A stretch of DNA of 64,000 nucleotides from Nitratiruptor sp. Its GTDB lineage: Bacteria; Campylobacterota; Campylobacteria; Campylobacterales; Nitratiruptoraceae. Of the stretch, positions 27,173-35,970 are shown piece by piece. The position numbers were made by a program, and so were the translations under genes. The stretch is from NCBI GenBank assembly GCA_009659925.1, contig PUXW01000006.1:116767-180766 (forward strand). The letters run 5' to 3'. The notes under the pieces were generated by a model. It searched no databases, was not told the DNA's origin, and worked only from the letters and a program-made list of their open reading frames with translations. Positions within the stretch are counted from its first letter, which is position 1. Each line of letters opens with the position of its first letter.

Positions 27173-28075
27173 CTAGAAGATGTAACCGATACGTTCGAGC
27201 TCTTTCTTGTTCTTCGTCCATCCCCGCTTGACCACAACGAAGAGCTCCAGGTAGATCTTCTTGCCGCTAAATTGCTCCAGAAGCTGGCGGGCCCGCTTGC
27301 CGATACGCTTAATGGTGGCCCCTCCCTTGCCGATGACAATCCCCTTTTGGGAAGGTTTTTCGACGACGATGGTGGCATAGACCCGATCGAGGGTGGGGCT
27401 CTCTTCGATCTTGTCGATGATGACATCGCTCTCGTAGGGGATCTCGTCGGAGAGGTTCTCGAAGAGGGCCTCCCGTATGAGCTCCTTGTAGATGTCTCGG
27501 ATGTGTTCGGTGGTGAGCAGCTCGGGATCGTAGTAGTAGGGGTGTTCGGGGAGGTGTTTGACGATGGCTTCGAGGAGCTCCTCCTTGCCGATATTCTTCT
27601 TCACACTCACTGGGACCAGTTCAAGGAAGCGGTCCTGGTACTTCTGGTATTGGGCGATCTTTTGCAAGAGGGCTTCATTGGAGACCATATCGATTTTGGT
27701 CAATACGAGGATGTGGGGTTTGTTGGTGAGCTGGAGGAAACGCTCGTAGTGGGTGGTGGGATCGGTGACGGGGGCGAGGAAGAGGATAAGGTCGCAATCC
27801 CCCATGGCCTTGAGGGCCTCTTCAAGCATGAATTTGTTGAGGAGCCGCTCCTTCTCGTGGAGCCCCGGGGTGTCGATGAAGATGATCTGGGCATTCTTGT
27901 ACATGACGATGGCATAGAGCCTCTTCCGGGTAGCCTGGGCTTTGTGGCTCACCATCGCGATCTTTTCCCCCAGCAACCAGTTGAGGAGGGTACTCTTGCC
28001 TGCGTTGGGGCGCCCGATGAGGGCGACAAAACCGGCTTTGGTAGGGTTAGAGGATGTACTTTGCGAGCTCTTCAT
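27173..28075 (-). CDS. era: GTPase Era
   Basis: 300 residues. This Ras-like GTPase acts in 16S rRNA maturation and 30S assembly. G1 GRPNAGKSTLLN, G3 DTPG, G4 TKID, and the KH domain VIGKGGATIKRIGKRAR are intact. The ATG at 28075 lies inside the hslU 3' end (29-base overlap); an upstream extension to 28156 would add unrelated residues read inside hslU. It closes the argG-rplI-hslV-hslU-era operon, which I recall in the same order in C. jejuni. Confidence 0.96.
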   Translation of the reverse strand: MKSSQSTSSNPTKAGFVALIGRPNAGKSTLLNWLLGEKIAMVSHKAQATRKRLYAIVMYKNAQIIFIDTPGLHEKERLLNKFMLEEALKAMGDCDLILFLAPVTDPTTHYERFLQLTNKPHILVLTKIDMVSNEALLQKIAQYQKYQDRFLELVPVSVKKNIGKEELLEAIVKHLPEHPYYYDPELLTTEHIRDIYKELIREALFENLSDEIPYESDVIIDKIEESPTLDRVYATIVVEKPSQKGIVIGKGGATIKRIGKRARQLLEQFSGKKIYLELFVVVKRGWTKNKKELERIGYIF

Positions 28076-29378
28076 TTTCGACAATCTCTCCCAACTTCTC
28101 ATCGACGAACTCTTTGGTAATGACGATCCGCTCTCCCCGATGTTCGTCGGCTTCAAAACTCAAATCCTCCAAAAGGGTCTCGATGACGGTATGGAGCCGT
28201 CTAGCTCCGATGTCTTCGATCTTGGTGTTGGCATTGTGGGCGTAGCGGGCGATGGCCCGTAGGGCTTCGTCTTCAAAGAGGAGCTCCACCCCTTCTACCT
28301 GGAGGAGGGCTTGGTACTGCTTGATAAGGGAGTTCTTGGTTATCTTCAAAATCTTGTAGAGGGCCTCCTCGTCGAGGCTGTCGAGTTCGACCCGTAAGGG
28401 GAAACGGCCTTGGAGCTCGGGGATGAGGTCGCTGGGTTTGCTCAAATGAAAAGCCCCAGCCGCAATGAAGAGGATATGGTCGGTCTTGACCGGCCCCCAC
28501 TTGGTATTGACGGTACTCCCCTCCACGATGGGCAAGAGATCCCGCTGGACCCCCTCCTTACTGGGGTCTTGGCGCCCCTGGTTCCCACTGGAGATGGCGA
28601 TCTTATCGATCTCGTCGATGAAGATAATCCCCTCCTCCTGGGCCTTTTGGAGGGCTTCCTGCTTGATCTGTTCCATATCCAACAGCTGTTCGCTCGCCTC
28701 GTTGCGCAGCAGCTCCTTGGCCTCCTTGACGCTCACCTCCTTCTTGATGCTCTCCCGATTCAAACCGAGGGTGAAGATCCGGGCAATGGACTCTTGGGCC
28801 CTGGCGAGTTCTGGTGGAAGGGTGCTATCGTCGAGGCTCACTGAGTTCTTGGAGATCTCGATCTCGATCTTGAGATCGTCCAGCTCTCCAGCCAGGAGTT
28901 TCTGGCGCATCCGTTGGTAGCTGCGCTCATACTCGGCCCGTTTCTCCTCACTGGCCATCTTGGGCAAGGGGGGGAGGAGCTTCTCCAGGATCTTCTGGAT
29001 CACATACTCCTCGATGGCCTCTTTGTTCCGCTCCTTGTGGAGCTCTTTGACGAGAACGATGGCGTTGGCTACGAGATCGCGAACCATCGACTCTACATCC
29101 CGTCCGACGAAGCCGACTTCGGTATATTTGCTGGCCTCGACCTTCACGAAGGGGAGATCGAGGCTCTTGGCCAGCCGTCTGGCAATTTCCGTCTTTCCAA
29201 CCCCCGTGCTTCCGATCATAAGGATATTTTTCGGGGTGATCTCCTCTTGGAGCTCTCTTGGCAGCTGCATTCGGCGATAGCGGTTGCGCAAAGCGATGGC
29301 GATAACCTTCTTGGCCTCTTTCTGACCGATGATATACTCATCCAAGTATGCGACGATCTGCTTGGGGGTTAGATCCAT
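28047..29378 (-). CDS. hslU: HslU, ATPase subunit of the HslUV protease
   Basis: 443 residues. The AAA+ unfoldase feeds protein into HslV. It opens with LTPKQIVAYLDEYIIGQ, Walker A is GSTGVGKTEIARRLA, the pore loop is GFVGRDVES, Walker B is GIIFIDEIDKIA, and the C-terminal KYIL tail that docks into HslV is present. ATG overlaps the hslV stop (TGATG), so expression is coupled; a start 16 codons earlier would lie inside hslV. Confidence 0.97.
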   Translation of the reverse strand: MDLTPKQIVAYLDEYIIGQKEAKKVIAIALRNRYRRMQLPRELQEEITPKNILMIGSTGVGKTEIARRLAKSLDLPFVKVEASKYTEVGFVGRDVESMVRDLVANAIVLVKELHKERNKEAIEEYVIQKILEKLLPPLPKMASEEKRAEYERSYQRMRQKLLAGELDDLKIEIEISKNSVSLDDSTLPPELARAQESIARIFTLGLNRESIKKEVSVKEAKELLRNEASEQLLDMEQIKQEALQKAQEEGIIFIDEIDKIAISSGNQGRQDPSKEGVQRDLLPIVEGSTVNTKWGPVKTDHILFIAAGAFHLSKPSDLIPELQGRFPLRVELDSLDEEALYKILKITKNSLIKQYQALLQVEGVELLFEDEALRAIARYAHNANTKIEDIGARRLHTVIETLLEDLSFEADEHRGERIVITKEFVDEKLGEIVENEELAKYIL

Positions 29379-29914
29379 CAATCCTCCAGGGTGAGAAGTT
29401 TGATATTGGTGTTGGTGTAGATACACAGCTCTCCGGCAATGCGCAGCGATTCGCGCACCAGCTCGGCTGGCGCCAGATCGCTGTGGCGGTGGAGGGCCCG
29501 GGCGGCCGAGAGGGCGAAGTTCCCTCCGCTCCCGATAGCGGCGATGCGTCCATCTTCTGGCTCCACCACATCGCCATTTCCCGAGAGGATGAAGATATGG
29601 CGGGTGTTGAGGACGATCATCATCGCTTCAAGGCGGCGGAGGTAGCGATCCTTGCGCCACTCTTTGGAAAATTCGATGACACCTTTGAGCAGATCGCCCT
29701 TTTTCCGTTCCAAAATGGTCTCGAACATATCGAAGAGGTTGAAGGCGTCGGCGGTGGAACCTGCAAAACCGCCGAGCACCCTCCCTCCATAGAGGGTTCT
29801 GATCTTGGTGGCGTTGTTCTTGAGGACCGTATTCCCGAAGGTGACCTGGCCATCCCCTCCGATGATGGCTATCCCCTCCCCTCGGTAGCCGAGGATGGTG
29901 GTCGCTTCCAACAT
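29378..29914 (-). CDS. hslV: HslV, peptidase subunit of the HslUV protease
   Basis: 178 residues. Proteasome-beta-like threonine protease. The catalytic threonine would be T5 of [11 protein letters not shown], so a four-residue propeptide must be removed rather than only the start methionine. [27 protein letters not shown] and [20 protein letters not shown] motifs confirm the family. It starts directly after rplI ends and overlaps hslU. Confidence 0.96.
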   Translation of the reverse strand: MLEATTILGYRGEGIAIIGGDGQVTFGNTVLKNNATKIRTLYGGRVLGGFAGSTADAFNLFDMFETILERKKGDLLKGVIEFSKEWRKDRYLRRLEAMMIVLNTRHIFILSGNGDVVEPEDGRIAAIGSGGNFALSAARALHRHSDLAPAELVRESLRIAGELCIYTNTNIKLLTLED

Positions 29915-30358
29915 CTACTCGGCCTCGACCACCAGATTCAATGTGGCGTGGATCCCATGGCCAAGGCGCACGTCGACATCGAAGGTCCCGGTCTGCTTGA
30001 TGGGAGGATGGATGTCGATGCTCTTCTTGTCCACTTCGATCCCCCGCTCTTTGAGGGCTTGGGCCACCTCCTTGTTGGTGATGGCTCCAAAGAGGGCTCC
30101 ATTGGCCCCAGCCTTGTGGCGGATGGTCAGGGTGATCGATTCGATCTGCTCTTTGAGTTTCTGGAGTCTGGCGATCTCTTGGGCCTCTTTGGCTGCTCGC
30201 TCTTTTTGTTCCCGCTCCCAGGCCGCTACCACTTCTGGGGTAGCCACCTTGGCCAATCCCTTGGCGACGAGGTAGTTGCGCCCATATCCATCCTTGACCT
30301 CTTTGACCTCTCCTGCCTTCCCGAGATTTGGGACGTCACGAATGAGCAAAACCTTCAC
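29915..30358 (-). CDS. rplI: 50S ribosomal protein L9
   Basis: 147 residues from a GTG that overlaps the argG stop (GTGA). The N-terminal L9 signature [24 protein letters not shown], the long central helix (about 45-75) and the C-terminal domain with [14 protein letters not shown] are complete. Normal length. Confidence 0.97.
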   Translation of the reverse strand: MKVLLIRDVPNLGKAGEVKEVKDGYGRNYLVAKGLAKVATPEVVAAWEREQKERAAKEAQEIARLQKLKEQIESITLTIRHKAGANGALFGAITNKEVAQALKERGIEVDKKSIDIHPPIKQTGTFDVDVRLGHGIHATLNLVVEAE

Positions 30359-31575
30359 TTCTTCCTCCTTCTCACATGGCCTTCAATGATGAAGCGCAAG
30401 GCGTTGAGCTTGATGAAACCAGCCGCATCCTTCTGGTTGTAGACTTGATCCTCCTCAAAGGTGCTAAATTCTGGGGCGAAGAGGCTATTGGGGGATTTGC
30501 GCCCCACGACGAAGACGTTGCCCTTGTGGAGCTTGAGCCGGACAGTTCCGTTGACATTCTCCTGGGTCTTGTCGATAGCCGCCTGGAGCATTCTGCGTTC
30601 TGGGGCAAACCAGAAGCCGTTGTAGATGAGCTCGGCGTAACGGGGCATGAGCTTATCTTTCTCGTGGGCCTCTTCCCGATCGAGGGTGATGGACTCCATG
30701 GCTCTGCGGGCTTTGAGGAGAATGGTCCCTCCAGGGGTTTCGTAGCATCCCCGGCTCTTCATCCCGACAAAGCGGTTTTCGACGATATCGATGCGCCCGA
30801 TTCCGTGACGGCTTCCATACTCGTTGAGTCGGGCTAGGAGTTTGGCCGGTGAGAGGGGTTCTCCATTGATGGCTACTGGATCTCCCCGCTCGAAATCGAT
30901 GGTGATATACTCAGGTTCATCGGGGGTTTGCGCAATAGGGCGGGTCCAGCGCCACATCTCCTCCTCGGGTTCTACCCACGGATCCTCCAGGATTCCCCCT
31001 TCGTAGGAGATGTGCAGGAGGTTGGCATCCATTGAGTAGGGGCTCTTTTGGCCATGCTTTTCGATAGGGATCCCATGCTCACTGGCAAATTGGAGGAGCT
31101 TCTCCCTGGAGTTGAGCTCCCACTCCCGCCATGGGGCAATGACGTGAATGTCTGGATCGAGGGCGAGGTAGGTGATCTCGAAACGGACCTGGTCGTTCCC
31201 CTTGCCCGTTGCTCCGTGGGCCACGGCATCGGCTCCTACGGCGTGGGCGATCTCGATTTGCCGCTTGGCGATGAGGGGGCGGGCGATGGAGGTGCCCAGG
31301 AGGTACTCCCCTTCATAGAGGGCATTGGCCCGGAACATAGGGAAGACATAGTCGCGAACGAACTCCTCTTTTAGATCCTCGATGAAGATATGCTCCGGTT
31401 TAATCCCCAGCTGTAATGCCTTCTGGCGGGCTGGTTCGAGCTCTTCCCCTTGACCGATGTCGGCGGTGAAGGTGACGACCTCGCACCCATAGCGCTCCTG
31501 AAGCCACTTGAGGATGACCGAGGTATCCAGGCCGCCACTATAGGCTAGGACCACCTTTTTGATCTGCTTTTCCAT
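30355..31575 (-). CDS. argG: Argininosuccinate synthase
   Basis: 406 residues. It joins citrulline and aspartate with ATP in arginine synthesis. The PP-loop [18 protein letters not shown] is at the start, with [15 protein letters not shown] and [15 protein letters not shown] further in. ATG 31575 has AAGGGAG upstream; a TTG one codon earlier is less likely. It is the first gene of the operon to era, with a TACAAT box about 28 bases upstream. Confidence 0.97.
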   Translation of the reverse strand: MEKQIKKVVLAYSGGLDTSVILKWLQERYGCEVVTFTADIGQGEELEPARQKALQLGIKPEHIFIEDLKEEFVRDYVFPMFRANALYEGEYLLGTSIARPLIAKRQIEIAHAVGADAVAHGATGKGNDQVRFEITYLALDPDIHVIAPWREWELNSREKLLQFASEHGIPIEKHGQKSPYSMDANLLHISYEGGILEDPWVEPEEEMWRWTRPIAQTPDEPEYITIDFERGDPVAINGEPLSPAKLLARLNEYGSRHGIGRIDIVENRFVGMKSRGCYETPGGTILLKARRAMESITLDREEAHEKDKLMPRYAELIYNGFWFAPERRMLQAAIDKTQENVNGTVRLKLHKGNVFVVGRKSPNSLFAPEFSTFEEDQVYNQKDAAGFIKLNALRFIIEGHVRRRKK

Positions 31576-31602
31576 CAACTCCCTTTGGCTGAGGTTTGTG
31601 CA

Positions 31603-31608
31603 ATTGTA
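31603..31608 (-). promoter_or_regulatory. argG -10 box in the argG/rsmD divergent gap
   Basis: The complement reads GGATACAATTG. On the other strand TTAAAAT at about 31620-31626 could serve rsmD; a transcript starting from it would favour the downstream GTG of rsmD over the ATG at 31640. Confidence 0.45.
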
Positions 31609-31654
31609 TCCAATTTATGTTAAAATTGCCTCAAAGAGCATGGCAAGGAGGGGC

Positions 31655-32236
31655 GTGAAACGGGATGTAACGACACGAATCATCGGCGGTCAGTACAAGG
31701 GGAAGAAGCTCAAGCTTCCAGATAAGCAGGTGACTAGAAGTTCCAAGAACATTTTGCGGGAGGCCCTCTTCAACATCTTACAATTCGATATCGTCGATGC
31801 CAATTTCGTGGAGGTCTTTGGCGGAAGTGGGAGTATTGGGCTGGAAGCCTTGAGCCGGGGGGCCAAGAGGGTCTACTTCATCGAGAAGAATGGGGCCTCT
31901 TACGACATCTTGAAAGAGAATTGCCAACGGCTCGACATTGATCGGTGCAACCTCTACTTTGGGGATGCCTTTGAGCTGCTCTTCGATGTGATCCGGGAGC
32001 TCCAAGAGCGAAAGGAGCGGGCCTACTTCTACTTCGATCCCCCCTTCCAGATTCGCCAAGGGTATGGGGATATCTACGAGCGTATCGCCCAGCTCATCGC
32101 CCAGATCCCCAAGGAGGTGGTGGAAGCGATCATCATCGAGCACATGAGCAAGGTGGATCTGCCCGAGCGTATTGGCCCCTTCCAGCGCTACAAAGAGCGT
32201 CGATTCGGCAAGAGTACTTTGAGCTTTTACCGATGA
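31655..32236 (+). CDS. rsmD: 16S rRNA (guanine966-N2)-methyltransferase
   Basis: 193 residues from GTG 31655, which has AAGGAGG just upstream; ATG 31640 is the alternative. RsmD methylates G966 of 16S rRNA. RIIGGQYKGKKLKLP, RSSKNILREALFNIL, the SAM site VEVFGGSGSIGLEALSRGA and the catalytic DPPF (YFDPPFQI) are intact. It overlaps the ABC permease gene by 4 bases. Confidence 0.9.
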   Translation: MKRDVTTRIIGGQYKGKKLKLPDKQVTRSSKNILREALFNILQFDIVDANFVEVFGGSGSIGLEALSRGAKRVYFIEKNGASYDILKENCQRLDIDRCNLYFGDAFELLFDVIRELQERKERAYFYFDPPFQIRQGYGDIYERIAQLIAQIPKEVVEAIIIEHMSKVDLPERIGPFQRYKERRFGKSTLSFYR

Positions 32237-33030
32237 AGCGCTGGAGCCTCTTCCTCCTGGGAGCCATCTTCCTCATGAGTTTCTTCGGCCATCTCCTCTA
32301 TCCAGTCGATCCCCACGCCCTCGACAAAGAGGCCATCCTCCTGCCCCCCTCCCTCCACCACCCCTTTGGAACCGATCGGCTGGGCCGGGATCTGCTTGCC
32401 CGGATCATTGAAGGGGGGAAGATCTCCTTGACCATCGGTATCGGGAGTGCCCTCATCGCCTCCTTCATCGGCCTGGTAGCCGGGGTGAGTGCTGGATTTT
32501 TCCGGGGCTTGGTGGATCGACTCTTCGTCATCATCGTCGATCTCTTCCTCACCTTCCCGACCTTCTTCCTCTTGCTCGCCCTCGTGAGCTATGTCCAAGC
32601 CAGTGCCCTCGTGCTCATCGTCGTCATTTCGGCGACGGGATGGATGGGAACGGCCCGGATGGTCCGGAGCGAGAGCTATGCCATCGCCCAGAAACCCTTC
32701 ATCAAAATCTTACGTATCGGCCATGTTCCCTCTACCAAGATCATCCTCAAATACTTCGCCCCTTTGCTGGCTCCCATCTTCCTGGTGGCCTTTACCTTCG
32801 GGGTTGGAGGGGCGATTCTAGCCGAGTCGGGACTGAGTTTCTTGGGCCTTGGCGTCCTCCCGCCCCAGATGAGCTGGGGTTCGATCTTGAGCGAAGGAAA
32901 GGAGGTGATCGATATCGCCTGGTGGGTTAGCTTTTTCCCTGGACTCATGATCTTTCTCGTGACGCTCAGTCTCATGGATCTGAGCGATTATCTCCAAAAT
33001 CGCTTGAGCAAACGGGAGCGGGTCCTATGA
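32233..33030 (+). CDS. OppC/DppC-like ABC transporter permease, orphan
   Basis: 265 residues with about six hydrophobic helices. The LLPPSLHHPFGTDRLGRDLLARII start and the EAA loop near ILAESGLSFLGLGVLPPQMSWG are those of peptide/nickel-type permeases. No partner permease, ATPase or binding protein is encoded here. Two genes for small unknown proteins follow by overlap or short spacing. The substrate cannot be inferred; H. pylori also keeps a separate oppC-like gene. Coupled to rsmD by ATGA-type overlap. Confidence 0.85.
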   Translation: MKRWSLFLLGAIFLMSFFGHLLYPVDPHALDKEAILLPPSLHHPFGTDRLGRDLLARIIEGGKISLTIGIGSALIASFIGLVAGVSAGFFRGLVDRLFVIIVDLFLTFPTFFLLLALVSYVQASALVLIVVISATGWMGTARMVRSESYAIAQKPFIKILRIGHVPSTKIILKYFAPLLAPIFLVAFTFGVGGAILAESGLSFLGLGVLPPQMSWGSILSEGKEVIDIAWWVSFFPGLMIFLVTLSLMDLSDYLQNRLSKRERVL

Positions 33031-33269
33031 GTTGGATCGATCGGCTCCGAATCGACCGGCGGCTCAAGGAGAAGATCCACGAGGCCATTGAACGGCGGGT
33101 TCGGCTCCGGGTGGAAGCGAGGCTAGCTGAAAATCGCCTCTCCATGGAGGATTTTACCCCCGAGGAGCTGGAGATCATCTTCGCCGATGAACGCCTCAAG
33201 CTCTTGGACGAACTCAAGAGCAAGGGAATCATCGCCCTTCTTGCCGCCCTGGGACTCTCCCTCTTCTAG
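33027..33269 (+). CDS. Small helical protein of unknown function
   Basis: 80 residues, unrecognised. The first 60 are strongly charged and helical, rich in arginine then glutamate; the last 15 (IIALLAALGLSLF) are hydrophobic and could be a membrane tail. ATG overlaps the permease stop by 4 bases and a good ribosome site for the following gene lies right after it, so it is very probably expressed. Confidence 0.6.
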   Translation: MSWIDRLRIDRRLKEKIHEAIERRVRLRVEARLAENRLSMEDFTPEELEIIFADERLKLLDELKSKGIIALLAALGLSLF

Positions 33270-33277
33270 GAGGTGGG

Positions 33278-33655
33278 ATGTTTCGCCAACTCAAATCGGC
33301 TCTCATCTGGTACTACCTCTACCGCTTTCGGCGGCGAATCGCCCTCATCCTGACCCTCGTCGTCCTCCTCTTCTTGAGTGAGTACCTCTACTCGGACATT
33401 GTCGAGTATCTCCAATTGCGCCATAAGTTGGAGTGGCTCGATTATATCCTCCCCCTCAAGTGGCTCCTCATCGTCTTCCTCCTCTTTTCCATCTTCTACC
33501 TCCTCCTTACTATCTTCCATCCCCCCCAAGAGCCAAAATCCCAAGAGACTCCGAAAAAAAGGACCCCAAGTGTCGATAATAGCCAAAAGCTCTCAAGGCG
33601 CGAGATCCGCGATCTTGCCCGAGAGATCATCCAACGCAAAAAAGGGAGGCGGTGA
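33278..33655 (+). CDS. Small two-helix membrane protein of unknown function
   Basis: 125 residues behind a strong GGAGGTGGG ribosome site. Basic start, two transmembrane helices (about 20-39 and 57-80) flanking a short polar loop, then a hydrophilic, lysine- and arginine-rich tail. Its stop overlaps the GTG start of the TonB receptor gene. Function unknown; operon position links it to that receptor and the signalling genes downstream. Confidence 0.65.
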   Translation: MFRQLKSALIWYYLYRFRRRIALILTLVVLLFLSEYLYSDIVEYLQLRHKLEWLDYILPLKWLLIVFLLFSIFYLLLTIFHPPQEPKSQETPKKRTPSVDNSQKLSRREIRDLAREIIQRKKGRR

Positions 33656-35547
33656 TACGGACATTAATCCTTTGGTCCCTCCTCTTCATCGTCGGGCTGT
33701 GCGAGGGGGTTACCCTCGACTCTCTCTTGAATCGATTGGCCATTGAGGAGGATCTCTCACGCCAGACGATCCAAGAGAGTGCCGGTTCGGTGATCGTCTT
33801 CACCCGGGAGGATCTGGACCGTATGCAGATCAAATCCCTCGCCGAGGTGATCGAAAAGATCCCCTTTATCCGCTATAATGAGAACGAGTATGGGCTCATC
33901 GATCCTGGATACCACCCCTTCCAACCAGCCACCAACAACATTATCCGCATCTATGTAGATGATCGGGAGATCGTCGATGGGATGGGAACCAGCGGGCTCC
34001 AGCTCTTCTCCCAGATGGATCTAGACTACATCGACCACATCGAGATCTACTTTGGTGCGGTCTCCTTTAGTATCGCCATGGAGCCCTCTTTGGCCATTAT
34101 CAAGCTCTACACCAAGGAACCGAGCCGGGAAAACGCCAATATCCTCAATCTCTCCTTTGCCACTTACGGGACCCACGATTTCAACTTCTACAGCGCCCAG
34201 GAGCTTCAAGACTACTCCTACCTCCTCTACTACGATCACAAGGAGGTGAAGCGGCCCAAATACTTCGTCGGGACCACCCCCCTTTCCCGAGACAAACATA
34301 TCGACATGGTCTACGGGAAGATCCAAAAGGGACCAGTACGCCTGGAGTTCAACCTCCTCAACGGGGGGTACGACTCCTTTCTGGCCCGGGCCCTCTCCCT
34401 CCAGCCAAAGGATCCCAAGACCTACCTCAAGAACATTTACACTGGAATCTCCTACAAAGCCAAGGGCTGGAAGGCCTTTAGCAGCCTCTCCTACTACAAC
34501 CTTACCATCCACTCCAGGAGCGATCTCGTCCAAGGGCTCTTTCCCATCGATCGCCCCCCCTATTTCGCTCCTTACAAAGAGATGGATCTGCATATCCACG
34601 AGATGGTGCTGGATGGAGAGGTGAGCAAACAGATCCGACACAAGCGGTTGGAGCTTCTCCTCGGGGCTCGGGGGCGTTTTCGCCACACCGACTTCTTGCG
34701 CAACCGCTACGATCAGTGGGATGTGGGGGCCATCGAGTATACGGGGGACAAGACCCTCTCCCCATTTCTGGAGGTTAACTATCTCTTCGACGAGTCCAAT
34801 ATCTTCACCCTCTCGGCTAAACGGGACTATGTCTACGAGAGCGTGGTGGACAACTACCAGCGTAACGCCATACGCATCGGCTACATCCGCAATACCCAAA
34901 ACTACACCCTCAAACTCTTTGGCATCAAGACCGGTTTCGTCCCCCAACCGATCCTCTTCATCGAGCAGAATATCTGGGGAAAGCTAGACAACCCCCTGGA
35001 CCAGGAGCGGGCCAAGATCGTAGCCATTGAACTCCTGGCCAAACGGGATATGGATCGCTATGGCTTCATGTACAATCGGGCCTACTATGAGAACTTCATC
35101 GTCTACGATTTTGAACGCAAGGAGCTTTACAACTCGCAGATCAAGCAGCAGGTCGATGCCCTCTTCTTTCGCTTTCACCACTACTTCGACCCCGCCAACA
35201 AGCTCATCTTGCGCTCTTACATCGGGGTGATGGAGCGGAAGAAGCGCAGATACTATCGGGGAGGGGATTTGACCCTATATAACCAATTGGAGCCCTTCAA
35301 GAGCTACCTCTCCCTCGTCTATCGGAGTGGCTACCCCAACCTCAAGGCCGGTTACAACCTCAACATGGCCCTAACCTTCGAGTACTCTAGACGCTTAAAT
35401 CTCTACCTCAAGGGGATCAATCTCCTGGGGAAGGCCTTGCGGACCAACTACTACGGCTTTGACATCTTCCAGCAGCGTCCCCTGGTCCTCCCCAATGTCG
35501 ATGTCATTGACCGAACCCTATGGGTTGGGATGGAGTATCAGTTTTGA
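33652..35547 (+). CDS. TonB-dependent outer-membrane receptor, small
   Basis: 631 residues from a GTG coupled to the preceding gene. Signal peptide (about 1-19), plug domain (about 40-170) with SVIVFTREDLDRMQIKSLAEVIEKIP, then a beta barrel of alternating aromatic strands ending in a C-terminal phenylalanine (VGMEYQF), the usual outer-membrane signal. The barrel is shorter than in classical siderophore receptors. No siderophore or vitamin genes adjoin; the next two genes encode a small periplasmic protein and a GGDEF-EAL protein, suggesting a role in sensing rather than only uptake. Ligand unknown. Confidence 0.85.
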   Translation: MIRTLILWSLLFIVGLCEGVTLDSLLNRLAIEEDLSRQTIQESAGSVIVFTREDLDRMQIKSLAEVIEKIPFIRYNENEYGLIDPGYHPFQPATNNIIRIYVDDREIVDGMGTSGLQLFSQMDLDYIDHIEIYFGAVSFSIAMEPSLAIIKLYTKEPSRENANILNLSFATYGTHDFNFYSAQELQDYSYLLYYDHKEVKRPKYFVGTTPLSRDKHIDMVYGKIQKGPVRLEFNLLNGGYDSFLARALSLQPKDPKTYLKNIYTGISYKAKGWKAFSSLSYYNLTIHSRSDLVQGLFPIDRPPYFAPYKEMDLHIHEMVLDGEVSKQIRHKRLELLLGARGRFRHTDFLRNRYDQWDVGAIEYTGDKTLSPFLEVNYLFDESNIFTLSAKRDYVYESVVDNYQRNAIRIGYIRNTQNYTLKLFGIKTGFVPQPILFIEQNIWGKLDNPLDQERAKIVAIELLAKRDMDRYGFMYNRAYYENFIVYDFERKELYNSQIKQQVDALFFRFHHYFDPANKLILRSYIGVMERKKRRYYRGGDLTLYNQLEPFKSYLSLVYRSGYPNLKAGYNLNMALTFEYSRRLNLYLKGINLLGKALRTNYYGFDIFQQRPLVLPNVDVIDRTLWVGMEYQF

Positions 35548-35966
35548 AAGCGCTCGTCCTCCTCCTCGTAACCTTTGGCCTCCTCTTCGCTGGGGCCGAT
35601 CGGATCAGAGCCCAACTCATCGAATACCTGGCCCTCAATCTGGTGGATGGGCGGGAGGTGGTCCAGGTCTATATTACCAACGAGAGGTGGCGCGCTTCGG
35701 TTCGTCCCTATCTGGAGCGGGTGGAGTTGGTGGACTCATGTGAGAGGGCCCAACTCATCTTCGCCACCCAGGTGGAGGAGATCCCGCCCCAATGCAGGCA
35801 GAAGTTGATCTTCCTCACTAGCTATCCAGCCTACAAGCGGGCCAAGGACTCTTCGATTGGAGCCCTTTTCTGGCAGAAGGGGCGCCCCAACATCATCTTC
35901 AACACCCGCAAGATTACCCAGTTGCAAATCGACCTGCCAGACGAGTTCAAGAAGTACATGGAGTAG
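35544..35966 (+). CDS. Small periplasmic protein, YfiR-like (DUF4154) by pattern
   Basis: 140 residues from TTG 35544, which overlaps the receptor stop and has GGAG about 8 bases upstream; ATG 35520 is an alternative without a ribosome site. A signal peptide (about 1-20) precedes a small alpha/beta domain with CERAQLIFATQVEE, then SIGALFWQKGRPNIIFNTRKI and a C-terminal LPDEFKKYM. The spacing and GRPNIIF-type motif recall YfiR, the periplasmic repressor of the diguanylate cyclase YfiN. Position between a receptor and a membrane GGDEF-EAL protein fits. The family call is inference. Confidence 0.6.
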   Translation: MKALVLLLVTFGLLFAGADRIRAQLIEYLALNLVDGREVVQVYITNERWRASVRPYLERVELVDSCERAQLIFATQVEEIPPQCRQKLIFLTSYPAYKRAKDSSIGALFWQKGRPNIIFNTRKITQLQIDLPDEFKKYME

Positions 35967-35970
35967 GGCG

